Shown in pieces: positions 8,295-15,582 of a stretch of 64,000 bases of DNA. Position 1 is the stretch's first letter, and every line of letters starts with the position of its first letter. A model generated the notes under the pieces. The model was not told the DNA's origin and made no database searches. It saw only the letters and a program-made list of their open reading frames with translations. This stretch comes from Adlercreutzia caecimuris B7. GTDB lineage: Bacteria > Actinomycetota > Coriobacteriia > Coriobacteriales > Eggerthellaceae. The position numbers and the translations under genes are program-made. The stretch lies in assembly GCF_000403355.2 (NCBI RefSeq), contig NZ_KE159646.1, positions 1,392,258 to 1,456,257 of the forward strand, written 5' to 3'.

Positions 8295-10154
8295 CTACGC
8301 CATAACCTGCTCGAACTTCTCAGCCTGCATAACGCCGTCCTTCAAGGTGCAGGTGATGCTGGCATGCCAGTTTTCCTCATCGGGCTCAGGGAAATCGGTG
8401 CGGTAGAACGTGTCGCGCGATTCCTCACGGAGCATCGCCGCGCGAATGACCGCCTCAGTCATGTCGATAAGATTGTAGTTCTCGATGGCGTCGCGCCACT
8501 CGCGATTCCAAACCACGCTCTTGTCCATTACCGTCATCTTGGGCAGATCCTCGCTCTTGATGCGCTCGATCTCGTCGAGGCACGCTTGGAGCTTGTCCGC
8601 ATCGGTAGCAGGCTCATAGGCATCGTAGAATGTCGTCTGCAAATTGTGGCGAATCACATGGGGGCGGATGCCGTTCTCGGCGCTCCGGGTGCGAATCTCG
8701 TCGATACGGCTGATCTCCGCCTCGGCCACCGACCAGTCGATAGCCGGCGCAGCGGCGCTCGCAGCATATTCGGCGGCCCTCCTGCCCGCATAGGAGCCGA
8801 CGAACGTCTGCTGGGTAATATGGCCCTTCACTTCGCCGTATCCACGCGTGCCGAACAAGCCGGGAAGCTGGGATTGGGCATTCTCGTCGATGAGGAACGT
8901 GCCGCCGTGCTCGAAGGCCTCGAGCTTGACGGGGATCTTGTAACCGGGCTCCGTGACATCGATTCCGAATTCCGACTTCCACAGCTCGACATTGCGCGCA
9001 TAGCAGGGGCGCGTGTTCTCACGATCGAGGGCATCGGGGTCAGTCAGGTCGATGAACACGCCGCCGTGCTCACCTCCCTTTCCTGCGAGCACCGTGTCAC
9101 GAATGGCGCGCGATACGTCGTATTGATCAGTCTCGCGCATGAAGAAGTTGCCGTCCTTGTCGCACACGTACTTCATGTGATTGCCATCGGCGCCAATGCC
9201 CGCGTTAAAACTCGCGCCCAGGGAAGAAGGCTCCACGCTAATGAGGTCAACTCCGAAAAACTCGTTGCCGATAAGAGAGCAGCCATGACGATAGGCCGCC
9301 GCATCTACGTCTCCGGTATTGTCGGGAACGTTCATGGATACCGGGTGCACGTCCAGCCAACCATACATCTGGCAGCACGCGCCCACCGACGACACCGTCG
9401 CCTTCGCGCGGAAGACTCGATACTCCCCCGTCAGGCTGTGGTAGCCGATCGCCCCGACGCACTGCCCGTCATTGACAAAGAGATCGGTGATCATGGTGTT
9501 GTCCATCACCGTAATAGGAAGCGTCTTCATAAGATCGGTGTGATGGCGGGAGAAGCCGCGCTGCACGAGGTTAACGCCCTGACCGGCTGAAATCAGATTT
9601 TCGATGCTGCCGTCGGGAAGACGATTCCACGTCGTACCGCCCATGCGCACCCACCAGAGCATCGCATTCCAGGCCTCAGCCTCGTTGCCCACCATCTCCC
9701 ACACATTCTTAACCAGCTTCTGATTTGCCAGCGTGTCGTTGAAATTGGAGAACTCGAAGCTCTCGGGAGCCTCATCGGGCCATGTGACCTCCTGGTCCCA
9801 ATTCATGCCCTGGGCGCCAGAGAAGCCGAACGATGCCTTATCGATCATCAGCACGCGCTGGCCCTTTGCCATAGCCTGCATCGCGGCGGCCATTCCACCG
9901 AAGCCCGTTCCGATAACGAGCACGTCGGTATCGTAAACGGAATAGGTGAGCATTGTCCCATCGGCACCCGCAACCGCAGCGGCAGGCGCGGCGTCCTCCC
10001 CCGTGGCGGGCAACTCTCCTTGCGGAGCGCACGCAGTCAAGCCGGCGCCGGCGAAGAGCGCTGTTCCGGCGAGCAGGCCGCCGGCCTTGAAGAACTGACG
10101 GCGCGAAACCCGTGCACCGCCCCCCGCAGGCGAATTGAACTCCTCGTTGCTCAT
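8295..10154 (-). CDS. Tat-exported FAD-dependent fumarate reductase-like flavoprotein
   Basis: 619 residues from the ATG at 10154, chosen because GGAGGAGG stands just upstream and the signal peptide then starts properly; an upstream ATG at 10265 lacks this. A twin-arginine motif SRRQFFKAG (R18, R19) and a lipobox LTAC with Cys42 predict a Tat-exported lipoprotein. The FAD dinucleotide-binding motif is VLVIGTGFGGMAAAMQA. The GGTFLIDENAQSQLPGLFGTRG segment fits the FrdA/SdhA superfamily (FAD_binding_2 with succinate dehydrogenase C-terminal domain). Partnered with the iron-sulfur protein downstream and transcribed away from a TetR regulator. Substrate could be fumarate or another enoate such as a plant or host compound; not determined by sequence. 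Confidence 0.9.
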   Translation of the reverse strand: MSNEEFNSPAGGGARVSRRQFFKAGGLLAGTALFAGAGLTACAPQGELPATGEDAAPAAAVAGADGTMLTYSVYDTDVLVIGTGFGGMAAAMQAMAKGQRVLMIDKASFGFSGAQGMNWDQEVTWPDEAPESFEFSNFNDTLANQKLVKNVWEMVGNEAEAWNAMLWWVRMGGTTWNRLPDGSIENLISAGQGVNLVQRGFSRHHTDLMKTLPITVMDNTMITDLFVNDGQCVGAIGYHSLTGEYRVFRAKATVSSVGACCQMYGWLDVHPVSMNVPDNTGDVDAAAYRHGCSLIGNEFFGVDLISVEPSSLGASFNAGIGADGNHMKYVCDKDGNFFMRETDQYDVSRAIRDTVLAGKGGEHGGVFIDLTDPDALDRENTRPCYARNVELWKSEFGIDVTEPGYKIPVKLEAFEHGGTFLIDENAQSQLPGLFGTRGYGEVKGHITQQTFVGSYAGRRAAEYAASAAAPAIDWSVAEAEISRIDEIRTRSAENGIRPHVIRHNLQTTFYDAYEPATDADKLQACLDEIERIKSEDLPKMTVMDKSVVWNREWRDAIENYNLIDMTEAVIRAAMLREESRDTFYRTDFPEPDEENWHASITCTLKDGVMQAEKFEQVMA

Positions 10155-10214
10155 TGCAACCTCCTCCTTCGCAGTAACCTCTCTTCCCAAAAAAAGCTTT
10201 CCCTGGGAAGCTGT

Positions 10215-10233
10215 CAATGGTAGTTTTCCATTG
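10215..10233. promoter_or_regulatory. Inverted repeat in the TetR/flavoprotein intergenic region
   Basis: CAATGG (10215-10220) and CCATTG (10228-10233) form a 6-7-6 dyad. A second imperfect dyad (AGCTTTCCC/TGGGAAGCT) ends just before it, around 10195-10212. Both lie between the divergent flavoprotein and TetR genes, where a TetR-type operator is expected. Confidence 0.4.
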
Positions 10234-10343
10234 GGGGAACTGGCTATGCAGCTTATAAATGCCATTGCCGTCAGTGAAATCAGAACCCTTCGTCAAGCGG
10301 TGCGCGATTGCTTGACGAAAGGGCGTAAAAGTCAGGAGGGGCT

Positions 10344-10955
10344 ATGTTGAACGAGTATGCTGGCTCGATCGAGGATATCGACGAGATACGAATCCGCATC
10401 ATCGAGGCGATAGATCGCCCCATCGATGAGCTCTCAATCCGGGACATTTGTGCCAGAGCGCACATATCCAAGCAGACCTTTTATTCGCGCTTCTCCTCCA
10501 AGTACGATATCGCAAACTGGTTTTGCGCCCGATTCGAGGAGCGCACGCTCAATCAAATCGGACGCACGCTCACGTGGGAAGAGGGCGTCCTCGCGCACTT
10601 CAAGACCATTGCGCAGCAGAAGGAATTCCTGGCTCGCACATCTCTCAACGGAGGAAAGGATCGCGGCGAGGCGACAAAGGCGCGTAGGAGACGAGCGATC
10701 GTAGAAACGCTCACCCAGTGTCGCGGCATTACCCTGAACATACGGTTTCGCTTCCTTATCGAGGCCTATCTCGAAATGGAGGTATTCCTCTGCGGAGAAT
10801 GGTTCCGCTCGGGATTTACCCCCGCGCCAGAGGAGTTCTCATCCTATTACATAGGCTGCGTGCCCGGAGAACTCTACGATCTGCTCGAGTTGCCAAAAGA
10901 CGAGCGCGCTATCTATGAAAGCGAGAACGAGCCCTTCGCGCGGTTCTATGTCTAA
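10344..10955 (+). CDS. TetR/AcrR family transcriptional regulator
   Basis: 203 residues. The N-terminal helix-turn-helix is seen in LSIRDICARAHISKQTFYSRF (about residues 31-51), followed by the usual all-helical ligand domain, which contains many aromatic residues. Ribosome site AGGAGG precedes the ATG. It is divergent from the flavoprotein/iron-sulfur operon, so it most likely controls that operon and itself. It converges with maf, only 11 bases separating the stops, with no obvious terminator. The ligand is unknown; a substrate of the reductase would be the simplest guess. Confidence 0.88.
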   Translation: MLNEYAGSIEDIDEIRIRIIEAIDRPIDELSIRDICARAHISKQTFYSRFSSKYDIANWFCARFEERTLNQIGRTLTWEEGVLAHFKTIAQQKEFLARTSLNGGKDRGEATKARRRRAIVETLTQCRGITLNIRFRFLIEAYLEMEVFLCGEWFRSGFTPAPEEFSSYYIGCVPGELYDLLELPKDERAIYESENEPFARFYV

Positions 10956-10966
10956 TATCCAGCGCC

Positions 10967-11647
10967 CTACTTCACTTCCGCCTGAAGCAGGTCCGGGAAT
11001 TCCTTGATGAGGCGGTCGGCGGGCAGGCCGATGATGGTGTCGAGGGCACCGTCGTAGTGGTCCACGAGGGCGGCTCCCTCGCCTTGGATGGCGTAGGCAC
11101 CGGCCTTGTCGAAGGACTCGCCCTTCTTGAGGTAGTCGGCGATCTCCTCGTCGGTCAGATCGCGGAAGGTGACACGGCTTATATCGGCGAAGGTGCGGAA
11201 GCCGAGCGAGATGTCCTCGGCGGCCGGGGCGCTGATCATCCATACCGACACGGCGGTGATGACCTCGTGGGTGCGGCCCGACAGCTCGCGCAGCATGTGC
11301 TTCGCGTCCGACAGGCTGCGGGGCTTGCCGTAGATCTTCCCGTCGAGCACCACCATGGTGTCGGCTCCGATGACGATGAGCATGCCCACGTAGCTCTGGG
11401 CGAGCACCTCCTGCACCACCGCCCCCGCCTTGCGCTCGGCGAGCTTCTTCGCCGCCTCCTCGGGGTTGGCAGCCAGATCGGGCTCGAGGCTCTCGTCCAC
11501 CGGCGTTTCCGGCGTGTGCACGATGAACTTCACGCCGGCCTGCTCCAACAGCTCGCGGCGGCGGGGGCTCGCGCTGGCGAGCACCACCTCGAAGGCGGGG
11601 GCGGAAGTCGGGGCGGCGGATTCAGGCTGAGGCGTTTCTTCGGTCAT
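10967..11647 (-). CDS. maf: Maf family nucleotide pyrophosphatase
   Basis: 226 residues from the ATG at 11647 (ribosome site GAAAGGA). Members hydrolyse non-canonical or modified nucleoside triphosphates and are linked to septum control. The signature VVLASASPRRRELLEQAG lies near residue 24, and later motifs include IVIGADTMVVLDGKIYGKP and GRTHEVITAVSVW. The N-terminus carries an extra Pro/Ala-rich ~20 residues before the core. It follows tilS by 52 bases on the same strand. Confidence 0.93.
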   Translation of the reverse strand: MTEETPQPESAAPTSAPAFEVVLASASPRRRELLEQAGVKFIVHTPETPVDESLEPDLAANPEEAAKKLAERKAGAVVQEVLAQSYVGMLIVIGADTMVVLDGKIYGKPRSLSDAKHMLRELSGRTHEVITAVSVWMISAPAAEDISLGFRTFADISRVTFRDLTDEEIADYLKKGESFDKAGAYAIQGEGAALVDHYDGALDTIIGLPADRLIKEFPDLLQAEVK

Positions 11648-11699
11648 GGGGACGTCCTTTCGGGAGGGGTCGGATGAATGCGGGAGTGCAGGCGCCGCC

Positions 11700-12863
11700 C
11701 TACGAAGCGGCCTCGGGGGATTGGGGCGCGGCGGCACGTTCGCCGGCCTTTTCCCTGTCGCGCTTCCGACGGGCGCGGAAATAGGCCATTGGCTCCACGA
11801 GGACGCCCTGCTTATTGGCGCTCACGGCCAAGTCGTGCTGGATGTTGGTCACGTACCCGCCGCGCGGCTTGCCCTCGGCAAAGCCGTCGAGCACCGCCTC
11901 CACGCTGGAGGTCTCCACCCGGGCGTCGGGGCCGAGCATGGCCTGGAGCAGCTGGAGCACGGCCCGGCGCTGCAGAGGCCGCGCGGCAGCCCCGAAGGCC
12001 GGGCGCAGGCGGAAGCCCTCGGAGCGGTCCAACCCGAAGGTGTCGTCGGCGGCCACCCACTCGCTGTCGCACTGCGCCAGCTCGCCGGCCATGGCCTCCA
12101 GCATGTCGTCCTCGTCGGCGATGAGGTTCATGGATCGCACGAGCACCTCGGGGAGTGCCTCGTTCCACTCCTTGCAGGGGGGCACCACCTTGTGGCGCAC
12201 ATAGGCGCGGAAGCGGTCGGTGTGGGCGTTGGTGGCGTCCTCGCGCCAGAGGTTGCCGGCCTCGTCGCACACGCAGGGCTCGCCGGCCGCCTCGCGGGCA
12301 GCCAGGAAGGCCCGCAGCTCATCGCGGGTCGCATCGAGCAACGGGCGCACCACCGGACCGTTCTCGTAGCGCATGGAGCGAAAGCCCCCCGGGCCGGTGC
12401 CCACGATGGAGCGCATGTAGAAGTTCTCGATGCGGTCGTCGGCGGTGTGGGCCGTGAAGATGCGCGCCTCGGAAAGCGGGCAGCCCTCGTGCTGGCACAT
12501 CGAGCGCAGCGCCTCGTTGGCAGCCAGGTAGCGCTCGCGCCGGGCCACCGCCTCCACGTTCTCATGGGAGCGCGCGGCCTCGGCGGCGATGTCGATGGAG
12601 CAGATGAACAGCGGGATGTGCAGCAGCTCGGCCAGCGACGAGACGAAGCGCTCGTCGCCGTCGGCTTCCTCGCCGCGCAGCTGATGGTTCACGTGCAGCA
12701 TGGCCACCGGGCCAATGTCGCCGGCCTCGCGCAGGGCCGCGCCCAGATAGGCGAGCGCCGTGGAGTCGGAGCCGCCCGATACCATGAGCAGCACAGCCGC
12801 GTCGTCGGCGACCAGATTGTGGGCCTTAATGGTTTCGCGGGCTTTTTCCAGTACGTCAGTCAT
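11700..12863 (-). CDS. tilS: tRNA(Ile)-lysidine synthase
   Basis: 387 residues. Converts the wobble cytidine of the CAU-anticodon tRNA-Ile to lysidine using ATP and lysine; essential in most bacteria. The P-loop-like motif SGGSDSTAL is at about 30-38, followed by LHVNHQLRGEEADGDE and FTAHTADDRIENFYMR. The ATG at 12863 overlaps the remains of the native rlmD stop (ATGACTGA), showing that rlmD and tilS once overlapped directly. An island is now inserted at that point. The GGAGAAGGAAA upstream serves as the ribosome site and was retained in the repeat copy. Confidence 0.94.
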   Translation of the reverse strand: MTDVLEKARETIKAHNLVADDAAVLLMVSGGSDSTALAYLGAALREAGDIGPVAMLHVNHQLRGEEADGDERFVSSLAELLHIPLFICSIDIAAEAARSHENVEAVARRERYLAANEALRSMCQHEGCPLSEARIFTAHTADDRIENFYMRSIVGTGPGGFRSMRYENGPVVRPLLDATRDELRAFLAAREAAGEPCVCDEAGNLWREDATNAHTDRFRAYVRHKVVPPCKEWNEALPEVLVRSMNLIADEDDMLEAMAGELAQCDSEWVAADDTFGLDRSEGFRLRPAFGAAARPLQRRAVLQLLQAMLGPDARVETSSVEAVLDGFAEGKPRGGYVTNIQHDLAVSANKQGVLVEPMAYFRARRKRDREKAGERAAAPQSPEAAS

Positions 12864-12898
12864 TTTCCTTCTCCAGCATTACGATAGATTCCATGTAG
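12839..12898. repeat. Left copy of imperfect direct repeat flanking the island
   Basis: These 60 bases match 15588-15646 with six substitutions and one single-base indel. On the minus strand this copy encodes the tail ...MESIVMLEKEND-stop of an rlmD-like gene and the first codons of tilS (MTDVLEKA). The stop and tilS start overlap as ATGACTGA. Confidence 0.85.
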
Positions 12899-13114
12899 TT
12901 CGATTGCTTCGAACCGATATCGTATTTCTGCAGTCGTTTGCGAGGATTTATCAAATCACATTTTGCAAAAAGTACACTGGTTTTTTATTCTCGTCCGCTC
13001 CCGGAAACGGGTCAACGACCTTGCTCCTACTTATAATATGCGGGCGCGCAGAATTGCTGACCGCCTCAAGGCCTCGTTCTGGCGAAACAAGACCGAAAAC
13101 CCATCACCTCGACT

Positions 13115-14059
13115 CTAGTTATCGCATTTACCGCCACGTCGATACGGTTCTTTTTCTTTCAAGACCACACCATCTTTTGTGTGATAATGCTGTGCATGCG
13201 CGGACACCGTATGCTCTTCAGGTGAAGACCTCTCATCTGGATAATCCCCATCAGAGAACGGACTACCACAATCATCACCATCCTGAGTGCCTGCATAGTC
13301 ATCGTTAAAAGAATAGCTGGAATAATTATCCGACGAAGACGATCTTGAACCGCCACTTGATCCTTTACCGCTATTTGCGATCGCGTCAACTCCGACTACT
13401 AAAGCAGCCATTCCCGCACTCTTTAGTACGCCAGATAATACTGGATGTCTTTCGCAAAATCCTTTGACAGCGTTAACCGCATGGAGAACCTTATCTCCGA
13501 AGCTTTCGTGTGCCTCTGGTGGAGCTACCGTAGTTTTACTTTGCAATTTGGTTTCTGAGTGATACGCCTCATCTTCCTGCCATGAAGGCTTCACGTGTCC
13601 TCTTGACTCTACTTCCGCTATGGGCGCTTTCAATTCGTCGTTTTTGTTCTGACTGTCAGCAACAGGACCGCAAACCGGCTTACTGAGATTAATAGCTGTA
13701 CAGGGAGTAGGTTTACTCTCCCCAAAATCCACAAACTTTTTAGTTTCCGGATTGTAATACCAATTGGTCGGATTTTGCCAACTACCCCTATGAGCCTCCA
13801 GGTGTTCTTCTCTTGTAAGAAACTGTATGTTATCCGGATCTCCCTGATATTTCGGATATTCTGCAGCGCTCTTCATGTGCTGGCCTTCAAAGGCACGTCC
13901 GTTTTCGTCGTAGGCTTTTCCCTTATCAGGATCAAGAATGTCCTTTTGTTGATCCTGAGACCAGTCTCTTGTTCCCTTGCCTTCAGAGACTAATTTTTGT
14001 TCTCTTTCCCAGGCAAGTCTTATTGCTTTATTTCTTTCCCTTATGCTCGTTTTTGACAT
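13115..14059 (-). CDS. Putative HNH/EndoVII-fold nuclease toxin-like protein
   Basis: 314 residues, AT-rich codon use. Residues about 30-115 (TRDWSQDQQKDIL, GRAFEGQHMKSAAEYP, GDPDNIQFLTREEHLEAH, GSWQNPTNWYYNP) resemble the nuclease domains found at the C-terminus of polymorphic toxins, with QHM and EHLEAH as likely metal or catalytic residues. Here the domain is N-terminal. A middle Glu/Lys region follows, then a short hydrophobic segment near 215-232 ([14 protein letters not shown]), then a Ser/Asp/Tyr-rich tail. No signal peptide or delivery domain is seen. The SUKH-type gene ends four bases upstream, which fits a toxin-immunity pair. It could also be an orphan toxin tip captured by the island. 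Activity is inferred. Confidence 0.65.
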   Translation of the reverse strand: MSKTSIRERNKAIRLAWEREQKLVSEGKGTRDWSQDQQKDILDPDKGKAYDENGRAFEGQHMKSAAEYPKYQGDPDNIQFLTREEHLEAHRGSWQNPTNWYYNPETKKFVDFGESKPTPCTAINLSKPVCGPVADSQNKNDELKAPIAEVESRGHVKPSWQEDEAYHSETKLQSKTTVAPPEAHESFGDKVLHAVNAVKGFCERHPVLSGVLKSAGMAALVVGVDAIANSGKGSSGGSRSSSSDNYSSYSFNDDYAGTQDGDDCGSPFSDGDYPDERSSPEEHTVSAHAQHYHTKDGVVLKEKEPYRRGGKCDN

Positions 14060-14063
14060 AGGA

Positions 14064-14489
14064 TCATTCTCCTATCCCAAGCAATTCATAAAGGTCATTT
14101 AAAAAGGCGTAGAAGTCATCATAAGTCAGCTCGTCATCAATATCACCAGCTTCATGATCATATATTGAAATCCTCTCGTCCGACTTCTCGCATAATACTG
14201 GATCACCTGAAGCCAAAGCGCCAATGACAATATATTTTTCATCTGGCCTGTCGTTTTCATCTACATCGATTATTGGCTTATGTGCCACACCGTAAAGCTG
14301 CACTCCGGCGGGAAGAAACAACTCGCCACCGTCAGAGTACCGCAACCATTCTTTATACTTTTCAGGGAGTTCAATTCCATGATCTCTCTCGAACTGAGCA
14401 ATCTGTTCCTCAGTTGCCCCTTCAAGAAAAATCATCTTTCCCTGCTCATTTAACTTATCTATAATAGCTTTTAATTCTCTTGAAATCAT
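14064..14489 (-). CDS. SMI1/KNR4 (SUKH) family immunity protein
   Basis: 141 residues, acidic. The SUKH signature is seen as GATEEQIAQFERDHGIELPEKYKEWLRYSDGG (split over residues 24-55) followed by GELFLPAGVQLYG and a central YIVIGALASGDPV strand. In bacteria such proteins commonly neutralise polymorphic nuclease toxins. The gene directly precedes the HNH-like gene with a 4-base gap, so the two are almost certainly co-expressed, immunity first. Codon use is AT-richer than the housekeeping genes around the island. Confidence 0.85.
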   Translation of the reverse strand: MISRELKAIIDKLNEQGKMIFLEGATEEQIAQFERDHGIELPEKYKEWLRYSDGGELFLPAGVQLYGVAHKPIIDVDENDRPDEKYIVIGALASGDPVLCEKSDERISIYDHEAGDIDDELTYDDFYAFLNDLYELLGIGE

Positions 14490-14573
14490 ACACTAACTCC
14501 TTTATGTCGCAGATCACTCGCGGAGTTTCTGATTGGCTAGCCCTTAAGCATTGAATCCGGAGGATCACGAGCC

Positions 14574-14693
14574 TTACTGTCTTTCCCGCATAATCAGACG
14601 CTGAAGATTAGGAAGGCTAACCTTGCCGTTCTTGACACCACTAAGTAGATCGCCGACCTTGCTTGGAATGTTATCAAACAATTCTTTTCCCAT
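14574..14693 (-). pseudogene. DUF262 protein, N-terminal fragment
   Basis: A 39-codon frame (ATG 14693, stop 14574) reads ELFDNIPSKVGDLLSGVKNG then KVSLPNLQR. This resembles the opening of DUF262 (ParB-like, GmrSD/SspE-related) proteins, where a conserved LPxFQR-type motif follows a short helix. The family continues for hundreds of residues, so this is a remnant. Such proteins often belong to phage-defence loci. Confidence 0.45.
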
Positions 14694-15000
14694 GTGGCCC
14701 AGTCTTCCTCGCCTACAAAGTTTTTGAAGTATTCTGCCAGATATATTCGATTTCGTCCTTCACGCTGGTTCGACTGCACTCTGATAACGAGGCCTTCGGT
14801 TTTAATTTCCCAGTGCCGTTGCCCTTCGGAGTTTTACTTGATATATCGTGCTGACTCTCACGAGAAGCTATTTCCCTGAGACAGGATTGTCGGCGGATTT
14901 TTGGCACCATACTCCACGCATTCATACCAGTTACTGGCGTCCAGCCCCCATCACCCTTAATGCGCCTGAACTCATTGAAAATCGCAAGAAGTGCCGTAGG
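14694..15000 (-). other. Unrecognised, probably decayed coding remnants
   Basis: Open stretches in two minus-strand frames look like one protein split by a frameshift near 14815. One frame contains GDGGWTPVTGMNAWSMVPKI, the other WEIKTEGLVIRVQSNQREGR and FVGEEDWATWEK. I do not recognise the family. No intact start, ribosome site and stop combination was found. Confidence 0.35.
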
Positions 15001-15426
15001 TCAAAATTCGATCTTTGTGAGGCCTGCCTTTTTCTTCTTGATAGCTTTCTCGATAACCCATTCAAAATCAGTCTCTGTGACGAAATCGGGCAGACGAATG
15101 ACAGAAGCCCATCCGAAATTCTCCTTGTGAGCATGGTCGATTCCAGCAGCATCATCCTGTCGCAGGAATCCTTCCAGCGGAGGAACAGCGTAATTGCAAT
15201 ATCCGTCAATTCGATGGCCGCCTTTTTCGTTTATCTTTATGGAAGTGCAACGCCACAGAGCAGCCTGATAGACTGCTTGTGCTCCCCATTTCCCACACTC
15301 GGATCACTATGTCCGCAAATCGCGATATGACTCATGCCTGGAATTATCACGCTAGACGGCTTATTCGTTGGCATGTAGGATTCTTTATGCTTCTTTTTGA
15401 TTACAGGTTCATAATGCTTCCGCCAT
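15001..15426 (-). pseudogene. GyrI-like small-molecule-binding protein, frameshifted
   Basis: Two minus-strand frames together give a recognisable COG4832 GyrI-like protein. The first (about 15426-15245) reads KHYEPVIKKKHKESY, SSVIIPGMSHIAICGHSDPS and ends SIRLLCGVALP-stop. The second (about 15250-15001) reads SIKINEKGG, NYAVPPLEGFLRQDD, WASVIRLPDFVTETDFEWV and stops after GLTKIEF. The frame change lies near 15240-15250, and the usual ~60 C-terminal residues are missing. A shortened 5' end is also likely. Intact relatives bind small molecules and sometimes protect gyrase. Confidence 0.6.
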
Positions 15427-15582
15427 ATTCCTCCCCGACCTCTATCTCACGGCACAAACCTCCGATATCAAACTCGGCAACTCAACTCTTACACTTTTGG
15501 CCCGTATTGCCCTTGGATAAGTTGCTGCAGAACGTTCTACCTGCCCGATACCGAGTTTACCCGATTGGCCAAACCTACAGTA

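Noticed and set aside
12760..13308. 182-codon plus-strand frame across the tilS/nuclease region
   Set aside because: It spans the repeat and the opposite strand of the nuclease gene; composition and lack of signals indicate chance.
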